Positions 23,901 to 38,427 of a stretch of 64,000 nucleotides of DNA are shown piece after piece. Both the position numbers and the translations under genes were made by a program. The notes below the pieces were generated by a model. It did no database searches, was not told where the DNA came from, and saw only the letters and a list, made by a program, of their open reading frames with translations. This DNA comes from Haliclona indistincta (lineage: Eukaryota > Porifera > Demospongiae > Haplosclerida > Chalinidae): the NCBI GenBank assembly GCA_964017065.1, contig OZ024791.1:8287322-8351321 (forward strand). Direction: 5' to 3'. The first letter of the stretch is position 1; every line of letters begins with the position of its first letter.

Positions 23901-24539
23901 CGCTACACTAATATGAAAGGTGCATAAACAAACAAAACGCCTCCTCCATCAGTAGCAGATGTTAGCTGATCAGTAGATGATGTAATAGCTGGAGTGGACT
24001 GGACTAGAATATGCAAAAGAGAGTAAGAAAACGTACACAATGAAATTGATCATCCGTCACAATTATCGTAGACCTGGTGTCTTTCAGGTGTTTAAAATTT
24101 GAGAAAACAACCTCAGTTATTATTCTGTGTTGCGACCGTTAAAATGCGTCAATATGCAATAGAGTTAGTACATGCAGTACGTGAACAATCAACAATGAAC
24201 AGTGCATCGGCATTCACTGTAATCACCTAATGGAGTCTGTGGTGGCTGCACAACAGATGGACTAGTGTTCAAGTGTCCTAGATGAGAAAAAAGCTATACA
24301 CAGCCACGCAGGTGAGGTCATAACTTATGCTTACCGGCAGCTATCAGCGTTGATGTATACAGTTCCTTGGCTTTCCTCCATGAAGTGTCGACGGAGAGGA
24401 ACTTTCCTGACTTGACTTGAATCCCGGTGGCAACGTCCGTGATCTCGACTTGATGCACCAACTCGAAACTTTTGAAACCTCGTTTGATCTTGTAACGGAT
24501 CTCTCTTCCGTCCAAAACATCGTCACCTTTTTCATCCAT
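17974..24539 (-). CDS. Transmembrane death-domain protein B, split by retrotransposon
   Basis: Five exons on the minus strand: 24539-24335 (N-terminal domain, MDEKGDDVLDGREIRYKI), 24277-24227, 24003-23908 (Ser/Thr/Pro stalk), 18427-18329 (transmembrane helix SVVVLFTIGILWFC then Arg/Lys) and 18281-17974 (death domain: SPSWELFATELGMEPGNIER, CFMRVLEEWRANPP). All junctions are in phase 1. The third intron now contains a 5.4-kb Ty3/Gypsy element whose target duplication is the last four bases of exon 3, so the exon is separated from its own donor GTAAGC. As given, normal splicing here should fail unless a cryptic donor in the LTR is used. Protein D is an intact paralogue with the same exon plan. 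Confidence 0.72.
18485..18677 (+). repeat. 5' LTR (193 bp)
   Basis: Starts TG and ends CA, and matches the copy at 23715-23907 throughout. Confidence 0.95.
18679..18696 (+). other. Primer binding site, tRNA-Leu type
   Basis: The 18 bases TGGTGGCAGCGGTGGGAT start two bases after the LTR. They are complementary to the 3' end, including CCA, of animal tRNA-Leu (AAG/UAG family) as I remember it. Confidence 0.75.
18929..23701 (+). CDS. Gag-Pol polyprotein of Ty3/Gypsy element
   Basis: Single ORF of 1590 residues. In order: a gag-like domain (residues about 10-180), one CCHC zinc knuckle (CWRCGEEGHFQRDC, about 256-269), aspartic protease (LLVDTGSAITII, about 325), reverse transcriptase with YLDD (about 755-760), RNase H (LDTDASNIAIGA, then TDHAALQWL), integrase with an HHCC zinc finger (HGGIGGGH ... 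CRKCARC), a DDE core (LDIIGPLPK, HTDQGRNFES, ERLNR), and a GPY/F-type module (WKGPYKILK). The pol order RT-RNaseH-IN defines Ty3/Gypsy. Gag and pol share one frame, so no frameshift is needed. No envelope gene is present. The ORF has no break and appears competent. Confidence 0.97.
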   Translation: MAAPQLRAPRPYSLGEDFQLWLRRFEAFAKAVKTPDDQFCNAVLSLLDDGAFRAFDLLRNSDALVDAADYKELTKALTERFSPGTAMQELRWHLSQRVQEEKESLDEFADALIHLANRGYPDQTANFRMEIAGDRFIAGLRDDRLQEALMQQEPDKLKNLDEARKAAKRLEAAQLARKKMRAKAVEVRRVQFTEPTLPTPADVNAVGARARGDDDLAEAVRQNTVMLQQLLTQFNNRQPTGRRPPRRPHRPPLGSCWRCGEEGHFQRDCPHPSPQTSGKRSATDELGQPPVAEVTDLNPLHISSTSLQQSIFVNGVVQKRPISLLVDTGSAITIIHERVWCPPQSGLRKVNRPVLAANGGPLSILGQTEVRIVIAGKEFSHQVLIAGDITQECILGADFLTTHGFVIDLGNHVLRVGETSTPLLSSKTPLASSYHVSVGETFVVHPGEERLCKANISCEYPSLAGTTGVVEAQEGIEEKHQILLARVLANPDQGTVPLRIANLSGSAVTLYKGTNLAKFCPLGSPDQDTEYVELPMTESTPDTHVHHVGLQQSPASLLGIDTREWSEHQVEALNGLVSDFSSVFSSGKSDLGRTDKIYHQINTGEAAPICQTPRRLPFHSRQQVAEMLEEMERQGVIESSSSPWASPIVLVKKKDGSLRFCVDYRKLNKVTTRDSYPLPRVDDILDSLHGAEWFTTLDLRSGYWQVEVEPSDRPKTAFTTPYGLYQFRVMPFGLCNAPSTFQRLMELVLSGMCWEICLIYLDDVIVFGRNWDEHLQRLRQVLSRLQEAHLKLHPGKCQFFRKSVSFLGHTISQHGVETDPVKIQAITHWPPPTNAKELRSFLGLASYYRRFIPKFAEIAAPLYRLQEKESRFSWTEPCQTAFDTLKQKLTTAPVLAFPTRDGMFVLDTDASNIAIGAVLSQLQGGVEKVIAYGSRTLSKSERNYCATRRELLALVYFLRYFRAYLLGRPFHARTDHAALQWLQQFKEPEGQVARWLEQIQEFDFQTLHRPGKLHTNADALSRIVPSQETDATAAVSMDPIDTSNWAPVWTDEDLQHQQANDPDLKIILEWMKTSSERPALVQVSGKGSIVRSLWAQWDCLELRDNVLYRRWEDNVGNVTMFQFVVPQVLVDDVLHALHGGIGGGHLGITKTLRKIRERFYWPGLQKDVEDWCRKCARCAQAKSPSTSARAPLVPSVVGVPMERVALDIIGPLPKSRRGNKYVLVISDYFTRWAEAVSLPNQEASTVAQALMNEWICRYGAPESIHTDQGRNFESKLFSELCDLLDIHKTRTTPYHPQSDGLVERLNRTLRQLLTIQMQKCPEDTWDDHLAPLMLAYRSSIHDSVKFTPHYLMFGREVRLPVDIMFGGERAPGESPAEYTSNVRSRFSRAYETARDNGQGAQKRQKDHYDRKVTGGRYKPGDLVWLYCPAVSPGKAKKFHSGWKGPYKILKVISDVVYRIQLVTPPTDRRRRQRLVVHFNRLKPCYTSSPGNPTEKSPSQPNPPSAGTPTIDPPVEDDLMVPIPIDEPTSQVANPDTNPTSQATTSDADAASEAVSPDQDADQEAGTRGGSWSGKLRRTVRPPDYYRPGSS
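23701..23714 (+). other. Polypurine tract
   Basis: AGGAGGGGGAGTGG directly abuts the 3' LTR, the expected plus-strand primer of an LTR element. Confidence 0.85.
23715..23907 (+). repeat. 3' LTR (193 bp)
   Basis: Copy of the LTR at 18485-18677, followed by the CTAA target duplication. Confidence 0.95.
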
Positions 24540-24834
24540 TGCACGTGGGTCTCTCGAAACCACACTGTGGGCGGGACTCGTTCCGCATTTTGCAAACTTT
24601 AGCCTACTCTGCTCGCTCAAGCTTGTGCATGTGACTCCCTATACTATCACATTAGTCGGATCTCTGCTGCTGTTGCTCTACCAAGGAGCGATAGGCAAGC
24701 ACATATCAAGTTAACCATGCAGACCCAATTTAGAATCATTATCCCTAATTAGTGTAAAATCGATTTATTATTATTATTTGAATTTGCTTTTCAGGTGTTC
24801 ATAACACTTTAAAGAAATGAATGATTGAAGGCTA
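24540..24834. other. Intergenic region between genes B and C
   Basis: About 295 bp holding the promoter of gene B and the 3' end of gene C. No distinct element is visible. Confidence 0.5.
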
Positions 24835-25757
24835 TTATAGGGCATCTAGTCTATCACCACGTTGTCTAAGACCATCAGGAATATTATTGTTGCCGTTCTG
24901 TTCAGCAGCATCGGGATTATTGTTGCCGTTCTGTTCAGCAGCATCAGGATTATTGTTGCCGTTCTGTTCAGCAGCATTTCTATTTTCTATGTCATTCGCT
25001 AATTGGTGAAAACCAAGAAGAGGTGTCCTTAAAACTGCTACTACAGATTCCATATTGAAGGGATATTCACGAGGAGGGTCACGTCTCCATCGATTCAGTA
25101 CATCGAGGAGGCGTAGCTGACAGGATTCACGTTCACTGCGGATGCTGTCTATGTCCCCAGGGTCCATGTTGAGCTGGGTTGCAAACAGCTCCCATGATGG
25201 GTCGACAGTTGGAGTCAGGAATGCTAACATGTCTCGCACTTCCGCTCCTGGCGGTGGAAGTTGTACACGGAGAGGGAAGAAACCCACTAATGATAATAAC
25301 AATAATGAGTTCTCCATGACAACTACACCAACCTTGATATCCATTATACCATGTTTTCCTGATGGCTATCAAAATCACAAGAATCACAAGAACCAAAATG
25401 ACCAATACAAAACCTGGACATGCATACAATGATCATGTTGCAGAAGACTTATAGAGTCTCACCAGCAATAATCCAAGGTACAAGTATCTGACAGTCAAAC
25501 CCATCGGGTTGTGCGGTGGTGTGTAATACTACTTCAACCTTGTTGTTGTTGCTACCTGTTTCAGCAACTGGCGTCGCTGGTAAGATAGTAACACCAGTTG
25601 ATGCCTGGTTCTCTACGCTGTTATGAAAATTCGAGTCGCCGCAGTAGTAGTCGCTTCCCCACGATCCATCGTCTTGAAACCAGCCCCACTGCTGATGGTA
25701 CCACCGTCCATTGCCGTGGTAAACCCATCCTCGCCATGTACAATCCCAAGCAGTCAT
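24835..25757 (-). CDS. Transmembrane death-domain protein C (paralogue of A)
   Basis: Exons 25757-25463, 25413-25333 and 25286-24835. MTAWDCTWRGWVYHGNGRW opens a Trp-rich Cys pair module as in protein A; a Thr/Val-rich stalk leads to a hydrophobic helix (GFVLVILVLVILVILIAI) and a short basic stop-transfer (RK). The last exon encodes a Pro-rich linker, a death domain (DPSWELFATQLNMDPGDIDS, LLDVLNRWRRDPP) and, unlike protein A, a tail of three 10-residue repeats (consensus NPDAAEQNGN). Protein A and C share exon phases and positions, which shows tandem duplication. The frame is open upstream of the ATG to an AG near 25812. Confidence 0.77.
24885..24980 (-). repeat. 30-bp minisatellite in coding sequence
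   Basis: Three near-identical 30-bp units with the core GTTGCCGTTCTGTTCAGCAG (plus strand) encode the Asn/Gln/Glu-rich decapeptide repeats at the end of protein C. Confidence 0.9.
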
Positions 25758-25870
25758 GTTTACTCTCCCGGTCTGCTGTATATGATCTATGCTGACGATG
25801 ACGTCGTTCTAGCCAGCCACACCTTTCAAAACTTTATACTGTAGCATTGTAAGTTATGATAAAAATGTAC

Positions 25871-27168
25871 TCAATGGTTCCCGCGTTCAATCTGGTTGGC
25901 TAAACGATTCAAACTGATTGGTGGTTTCCTCAGTATAGTAACAACAGACTGCATAGTGAAGGAATACTCTGGAGGTGGATTAGCTCGCCATTCTTCAAGC
26001 ACACGCATAAAGCATAGCCTGTCATCACCACGCTCCTTTCTCTTGATGCGTTCAATGTTGCCAGGCTCCATGCCGAGTTCTGTTGCAAACAGTTCCCAAC
26101 AACAGACATCAGATCCCAGCTTGTTCATCATATCACGTATCTTTAACTGGTCGGTATCTCGTGAAGACCTCTGATGCCGCTCTGTGCAGGAAGAACAAGA
26201 ATGGGTTAATATGTGGTACATCAGCCATGCTTTGCATGCACATACCTCGTCTTGCACTCCTGGTGGAAGTGTCTTTCCTGCATGCACAGAACCATAAGAT
26301 ACCGATAGTGAGCAGTACCACAACAGAGCCTGAACCAAGAGACAAGCTACACTAAGCAGCTGCACACACACAACACTAGCTCCTAACCTGTTATCAGAGG
26401 TGCATAATCAAATAGAGTGTCATTACTGCCTACATCAGTAGTTGGTGACACGGGTGGTAGCTGATCGCTGGGTAATGCAATAGTGGTGACTGGAGTGGAC
26501 TGGACAACAACTAGCAGTGAGCAAGAGAAGATGAGATGTGAATTACATGCATTACAAATTCATGCTCATGTAACTAAGGAAGTAGATCCATTACTGAAAA
26601 GGTGTGTTTGTAAGTATCAGGTATCTCTAAGTGTATCTATCAAGTATCAGGTATCTCTAAGTGTATCTATCAAGTATCAGGTATCTACATATTACTGTAA
26701 GTATCAGGTATCTACATATCACTATCAACAATGCTTGAATGGGCCTTGTGTGATTGTACTGATGTGTGTGGTGTGGTTGGTACATTTGGAGTTCAATAAA
26801 TTATAGCAGGACACTTTTAGATTTCTTTCTTTTTGTAATCACCTATTGGAGTCGGTGATGGCTGCACAACAGGTGGATTAGTGTTCAAGTGTCCTGGAGG
26901 AGTACAAAAACTAAACATAGACACGCGCGCGCAGGTGACTGTCACTCGCTTCACCTGCAGCTATTAGCGTTGATGTATACAGTTCCTTGGCTTTCCTCCA
27001 TGAAGTGTCGACGGAGAGGAACTTTCCTGATTTGACTCGAATTCCGGTAGCATCGTCTTTGATCTCCACTTGATGCACCAACTCCACGCCTCTTAAACCT
27101 CTTGTGATCTTGTAATGGATGTCTCTTCCATCCAGAACATCGTCGCCACTTTCGTCCAACAAGCCCAT
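25871..27168 (-). CDS. Transmembrane death-domain protein D (intact paralogue of B)
   Basis: Five exons: 27168-26955, 26893-26843, 26510-26388, 26329-26246 and 26181-25871. The N-terminal domain (GDDVLDGRDIHYKITRG ... SWRKAKELYTSTLIAA) has no signal peptide and matches no family I know. A Pro/Ser/Thr stalk precedes the transmembrane helix (SVVVLLTIGILWFCAC) and a death domain (SDVCCWELFATELGMEP, CFMRVLEEWRANPP). Compared with B it is one codon shorter at SDVCCW (B has SDVSPSW). It is the uninterrupted reference for gene B. It is divergent from CDK7, with about 96 bp between the starts. Confidence 0.78.
26605..26725. repeat. Minisatellite, 32-bp unit
   Basis: The unit AAGTATCAGGTATCTCTAAG plus TGTATCTATC is repeated about four times, the last copies diverged. 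It lies in intron 2 of gene D. Confidence 0.85.
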
Positions 27169-27264
27169 GGTGCAGTTTGTTTAGGTTATGTTTAGCTAGC
27201 TATACGCCCCCGCGATATTGGGCGGATCTCTGTCATAATTGTCGCGCCCCTATCGAATGGCGGC
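27169..27264. promoter_or_regulatory. Short divergent promoter (gene D / CDK7)
   Basis: Only 96 bp lie between the two start codons, so 5' UTRs and core promoters must be shared or overlapping. GC-rich with no clear TATA box. Inferred from spacing. Confidence 0.5.
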
Positions 27265-28345
27265 ATGTCCAAGCGATACAAAAAGATAGAATTCCTTGGC
27301 GAGGGCCAATTTGCAACAGTCTACAAAGCAGAGGATCTCGAGAATGAGAATAGAATTGTTGCAGTAAAGAAGATCAAGCTAGGACAGAAGAGTGATGCAA
27401 GAGATGGCATCAACCGCACAGCACTGAGAGAGATTAAACTCCTTCAGGAGCTATGTCACCCAAACATCATCGGGCTCCTTGATGTGTTTGGTCACAAGTC
27501 CAACATTAGTCTCATCTTTGACTACATGGATACTGATCTTGAGGTGCTGATTCATGACACCTCTATCCTCTTGACTACTGGTCACATCAAGGCTTATGTT
27601 GTAATGACATTGAAAGGTCTCGAGTATCTTCACGCTAACTGGGTTCTTCATCGTGATCTCAAACCAAACAACCTCCTCATCAATAGAGAAGGAGTACTCA
27701 AGATAACTGACTTTGGTCTTGCTAAGTCATTCGGTAGCCCTAACAGAGTATTGACCCATCAAGTAGTCACTCGCTGGTATCGCAGTCCAGAGCTACTGTT
27801 TGGAGCTCGTCTATACAGCACTGGTGTAGACCTGTGGGCGGTGGGATGCATCATGGCTGAGCTAATGAGACGAGTGCCGTTTCTTCCTGGAGACTCAGAC
27901 TTGGACCAACTGACCAAGATATTTGAGATGTTTGGGACTCCAGATGAGAAGGTGTGGCCTGGCGTAAAGAGCCTTCCTGACTATGTGGAATTTAAACCAC
28001 TGCCGAGCCAGCCATTAAGAGACATATTCTCAGCTGCCGACGATGACTTACTTGACCTACTAACATGGTCTATGATGCTTGACCCTTCGAGAAGGTGATT
28101 CATCATGTTACTGTGGTTTTATCTAATGTCATCCATTTCTTGTTCTTAGATGCACAGCAACGCAAGCTCTTCAGAGTGGTTATTTCAGCAACTACCCCCC
28201 TCCCACTCCAGGGAATCAACTGCCTCTGCCTCGCTCCAAGAAAGAGGTTGAAAGAGATGTGGAGATGCTGGTCAACTCAGCTAGAAAGAGACCTCTTGAC
28301 GAGGAAGATCCTAGTGGGAAAATTGCCAAAAAGTTACAATTCTAA
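27265..28345 (+). CDS. CDK7: Cyclin-dependent kinase 7
   Basis: Two exons, 27265-28094 and 28150-28345, with a 55-bp intron. It contains a full protein kinase domain: glycine loop [18 protein letters not shown] (ATP lysine), the helix [11 protein letters not shown] that replaces PSTAIRE in CDK7, catalytic [23 protein letters not shown] activation segment start, and the T-loop [11 protein letters not shown]. These match animal CDK7, which with cyclin H and MAT1 activates cell-cycle CDKs and, within TFIIH, phosphorylates RNA polymerase II. The tail (ESARKRP-like, [19 protein letters not shown]) also matches CDK7. About 342 residues, the usual length. The ATG at 27265 begins [14 protein letters not shown], as expected. 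Confidence 0.97.
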
Positions 28346-28359
28346 GTCATTTTAAAATA

Positions 28360-29922
28360 TTATTTATTTGTAAATAAAATCGCTATCATTGTGGTTGTCT
28401 TGTTGATATTTCTTTCTGCAATCTGATCTTCTCTTGCTTGTTCTGTGAGTGTGTGATATGCATGCATATTGTCACCACCATCAACTCCTCTGGCTCTCAC
28501 CTGGTGTTGCAAGAATCGGATTCTTGCTTCTAGCCCGTCCTCAGACTTGCCCTCTTTGTCCATGTGTGCTTGCATCAGCATCTTCTTAAGTGAGTCTGCA
28601 TTCGTAACGTAAGCAAATGACTGACGTTTCTAGTAAATATGTAACTACCAACCTAGTTCTGCTTGATGTAGTCTCCGTAGTTGCTCAAGCTCTTCTTCTA
28701 AGCTCTGTACCTGCATCACAAAAGGACGGTACATGTACACACTTGCTAGTAGAGGTGACCTTTTGGTGGAGTTCCTGCACAGCTGCTGTGTGCATTTTGT
28801 TCTTTTTCGACAAGCTAGCATCATACTGTTGCTGCTGGCTCTTAAGAAGCTGTTCTAGTCGTTTGACTTCTTCTTTAGAAGCTCCTAAAGCGCTGTTACT
28901 CGACGACAACTGAGCCTAACCAAAGTATTGTACAATGTGTGTGTGAGCATAATTATGAAGGACTGACTTTCAGCTTGGATATCTCCAGAGCAAGTTTCCT
29001 GTTCTCTGTGACATGCTGTGATAGCTGACCTGAGCTGCTTTTCTGTATCCTCTCTGCTGCTGTTTTCTCGGAGGACAAGTCCTTAGATATCTTGTTCATC
29101 TTCTCTGTTAACTTGGATATCTACAGGTGTAAGAGACAAGTCATCTACCCCATCCTTCTTGCTGCCATCACCTTTGATTGGTACTCTCTGAGTATGCTTG
29201 TCTTCTCATCCACTTGTGCCTGCAGACTCTCATGTTCTGCTTTCCTCCTTTTGTTTGTCTCCTCTAGCTGCCTCTTTCCCTCCTCAACCATCTTTTCCGA
29301 CTGACTCAACTTCCCCTTTAACTGCTCCACAGCTCTCTCTAGCTCCTTCCTCTTCTTCTCTTCTGTCGTCAACTGCACACTGGTCCGAGCATTCTGCTCT
29401 ACCAAGGCACCTTCCTGGGTAGTGACCCTTGACAGCTTAGTCTGCACTTCCTCTAGTTCCCTTCTACTAGCAGCCATTTGCTGTTGTAGTTGTAATTCCA
29501 TCAAGCCCTGCACTGTATGGTTAGTGATAGCTGAATGTAGGTGAGTCTATGAATACTGACTAGTTTTCCACATTGTGTCAATTCCTTTCTGAATGCGAGT
29601 TTCAGCTGATTGAGCCTGCATTGAGCATGTTGATAGACCGTGTTGCCTGCTGCCAGCAACTCACCTCGCTCAGTAGGTGCTTCATAGCTTCCCCGACCTC
29701 GTCGTTAGCTCTTTGCAGTGCTACTCGTGACGGATGAGCTTCTCCTGCTGTCTCCACATCTAGAGGAGGTAGCTTACCACCCACGCCCAGCACTGGAGAC
29801 AATGCGTTCTTTCCTGCTGGTTGGCGATGCTCAGCATGGCTGCGTACGGGCATGCTAGCTCCAGGAGAGCTTGCAATCAGCTTAGGAACTTGATCTACCG
29901 CTGTCCAGCGCTCCACGGCCAT
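28360..29922 (-). CDS. Coiled-coil protein
   Basis: Minus-strand gene of at least seven exons, convergent with CDK7; its stop lies about 15 bp from the CDK7 stop. From ATG 29922 it begins MAVERWTAVDQVPKLIASS, followed by a Pro/Ala-rich linker and long heptad-rich helices (QQQMAASRRELEEVQTKLS, KGKLSQSEKMVEEGKRQLEE, SKEEVKRLEQLLKSQQQQ). The last exon ends near TTTMIAILFTNK. No globular domain is visible. Such proteins are often centrosomal, ciliary or cytoskeletal, but the sequence gives no specific family. Confidence 0.65.
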
Positions 29923-30007
29923 GTCCTAGTTTGCTGAGATTAATTGTTGTGTAATCACCATGACTACAGGACTATGAATTCTTTCGCAATAATAGTATAG
30001 ATTTTGT

Positions 30008-31954
<1,947 letters not shown>

Positions 31955-32101
31955 TTCGTGTAAGGGTCGCAGAAGCTTCAAGCACAGATATTACACTGGA
32001 CTGCGTAACGAGTAGACTCGTCTGATGCATGCTCTTCATCGCGCGATTCGTACGACTGTAGGCGGGGCTCAAGCTCCGCCCACGAACACATGGGGGAAAC
32101 A
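31955..32101. promoter_or_regulatory. Divergent promoter (SQLE / GNB1L)
   Basis: 147 bp between divergent start codons. A TCACGCGATT-like motif is not clear; I see no TATA box. Inferred from spacing. Confidence 0.45.
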
Positions 32102-33701
32102 ATGGCTCACGACACTAGATCGTCTGCTCCGCCGCCACCGGACCCAGTCTACACGTTTCGTCCCTTTGCTGGTGAAGTCACTTGCGTGAAGTACATGAAC
32201 ATCGCAAAGAAGCAAGCGGTCTTTACTGGGTAAGAACAGATCTTCACATCATGTCGATCAACAAATCTTAGAACGTGCACAGGGTTCCTTTGTCTATGGG
32301 ATCTCACGATAAAGCGAAAGTTCTGGGAGAGACAGTTTGATAAAGCAATCGTAGAGTCTGAAGTGCAATCAGGAAGTAGTTTAATCACGTGAGCCAATAT
32401 GTCCGACTCAAGGAGTGATTCTTTTGCATGCCTTAGGCAGTGTCGTGAAGGACAAGTGAGTGTGTGGAATATAGAAACAGGAGAGCAGGAGGCAAGCGTT
32501 GAGACAAAGTATGGAGGTTTCTGCAAGTTTTCACTATTACCAGCTGGGACAGCATTAGAAGGTACATTATTATTATTATTACATGATCTGTAAATGACCC
32601 ATGGCGGCCGGTATTCTGCAAGGAACACATCTCATTGTCTCCGTGTGTTGTCCTAATTCGCTACCGGCCCACAGTAAACCACGCCCCCTCAGAGGATAGC
32701 TGCAAGAGCAACTGTTGCTGATAGCAGCTCCTCAGTGGGAGCCACATACTGCTTGAACTGTTCTCTCTCACACACTCTCACTCACTTTCTACATATTTAT
32801 TTGCTAAATATTATTCTCCAGACACTCAGCTGATTGCATTAGCAGATAATGAATTTGGTAAGGTATGTAGTACCAGACTGTCAATATCTACATTGAAATT
32901 GTTATTTTTAGGTGAAACTGTATAATTGCAGTTCAGGCAAGAGCACATCTATACTGACCACATCACAAAGCAGAGGTAGTGCAGACCAGTGATGGCTGCT
33001 GGCTAACACACCTTCTCCTTCAGGTATGTGTATGTGTCTCAGGACATTCCTGTCCTCTTCCTCGTCACGAACCAACGTTTTGGCTGGATTTGAAGACGGC
33101 AGTGTTGTTTTGTGGGACTGCAGAAATACCAGCCAAGAAATAGCTAGCCTCAATCTATTCACAGAACCAGGTGCTGTGCACAAAACATAGCTTTGAAGAA
33201 CTCACTTTAGTCAATTTGTTGCTTCTCTTAGTGATGTGTCTGGATTTTGATCCAGAGGGCAGCAAGGGAGTGTGTGGATCTCCTCAAGATTCACTCGAGG
33301 TGTTTAAACTCACACAGCAGGTACTGGATTGACCTGAGTGTGTCAGTAGTAATCATTGCTCTCTCTCTCTCTCTTGTAAGGATATCCTGGAGAAGTGCTA
33401 CAGTGTACCACTGCGTAACAGTGGTGTCTCTGATGTGAAAGTGAGACCAGACTGCAAAATCTTTGCCAGTGGAGGCTGGGACGGGCGGTAAGCACACAGC
33501 CAGCAGCATCTAGAATACACCATTGTCACTACTGCATGCAGCATCAGAGTGTTTGGCTGGAAGAAAGGAAAGCCCCTGGCAGTGCTCAACTATCATACAG
33601 CAGCCGTGCAAACTGTCTCTTTCTCAGCTTCTCATGAACACTCTAACCTGCTCATCTGCGGCTCAAAAGACCAACGAGTATCACTATGGAGACTTTACTA
33701 A
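32102..33701 (+). CDS. GNB1L: WD40-repeat protein, GNB1L homologue
   Basis: Multi-exon gene from ATG 32102 to TAA 33699-33701. It begins with PPPPDPVYTFRPFAGEVTC and contains successive WD-like blades: LCLWDLTIKRK, GQVSVWNIETG, GFEDGSVVLWDCRN, CLDFDPEGSKGVCGSPQDS, DGRIRVFGWKKGKPLAVL, and the final blade LLICGSKDQRVSLWRLY, which then ends the protein. The N-terminal PPPPPDP and C-terminal GSKDQRVSLW patterns match human GNB1L (WD40 protein linked to stability of PIK-related kinases). Exon borders are mostly clear; the exact edges between 32850 and 33010 are approximate. Confidence 0.85.
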
Positions 33702-33893
33702 CAAATGCTGTTCAAAATAATAGATAATGAAGATGATTAATAATCACTATAATATAACTATCATTGTTCTGTCACTCATTAAAATTCACTATAATTTTTT
33801 TCAAAACTAAAATTAAAGTGTCCAAGACACCTCTACAAGATGAGGAATGCTAGCTAGCTAGGTAGTATATCATTGCTGCTGTTGTTGCTACTG

Positions 33894-37808
<3,915 letters not shown>

Positions 37809-38427
37809 ACTTTGTTGCCGATAAGTCGAATTTTTGTCTAAAAGAGAGCCGACAGCAGCTGCTCTGCCTGTTGCAAACCGCTGCTGATGTGACTGATGGC
37901 ATTGCTCTACACCTCCATACTTGCACGCACACTCCACAAACGAAACACAAGAACTCTTTGTTGTAACAAAAGGCTTTTGAGAGGCGGTTGAAAGTTGAGT
38001 AGTAATCTTGAAAAGTCAAAGAGGTCCGCTGTGTGCTAGGTTTGTCGACTAGAAGGTAGCTAGAAGGAAATGTTTTTGAGCAACCGTCAGAGGAAAGGAA
38101 AATAGTCACAAAACAAGTTGGAAAGTAAGTTTAAGAGGTCCCTTGACTTTCTTCCGCGACAGTAGTCGTTGAAGAGTAGTGAGAAAGAGTCTGGAGCTGG
38201 CAAAAGCGAACTTCTGCTGTCACTCTAGAGGACAATGTCCGACATGAGAACAGTCGGAATTTTTGTGCTCACGTGCTTACACGTGACAAAATTGAGCATT
38301 CTGATTGGTCAAATTTGAAAATATGGCGCTCATTTTACGCAGCTAAAGAACCGCGAGTCTTCTCCAACGCGCTCTTTACACCCGGTACCCGGGCGCGGTC
38401 CCTGCTGGTTAGCACGTGAGCTGAGCA

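Larger units (their letters stand above)
18485..23907 (+). mobile_element. Complete Ty3/Gypsy LTR retrotransposon
   Basis: Two LTRs of 193 bp (18485-18677 and 23715-23907), starting TGTAAC and ending GCTACA, look identical by eye. A 4-bp duplication CTAA flanks the element (18481-18484 and 23908-23911). The primer binding site at 18679-18696 and a polypurine tract at 23701-23714 are in place, with one uninterrupted gag-pol ORF between. Identical LTRs, intact ORF and clean target duplication indicate a very recent insertion. It lies antisense to gene B. Confidence 0.97.

Noticed and set aside
26905..27168. Signal peptide on proteins B and D
   Set aside because: The first exon is hydrophilic and acidic with no hydrophobic core, so membrane insertion must rely on the later single helix.
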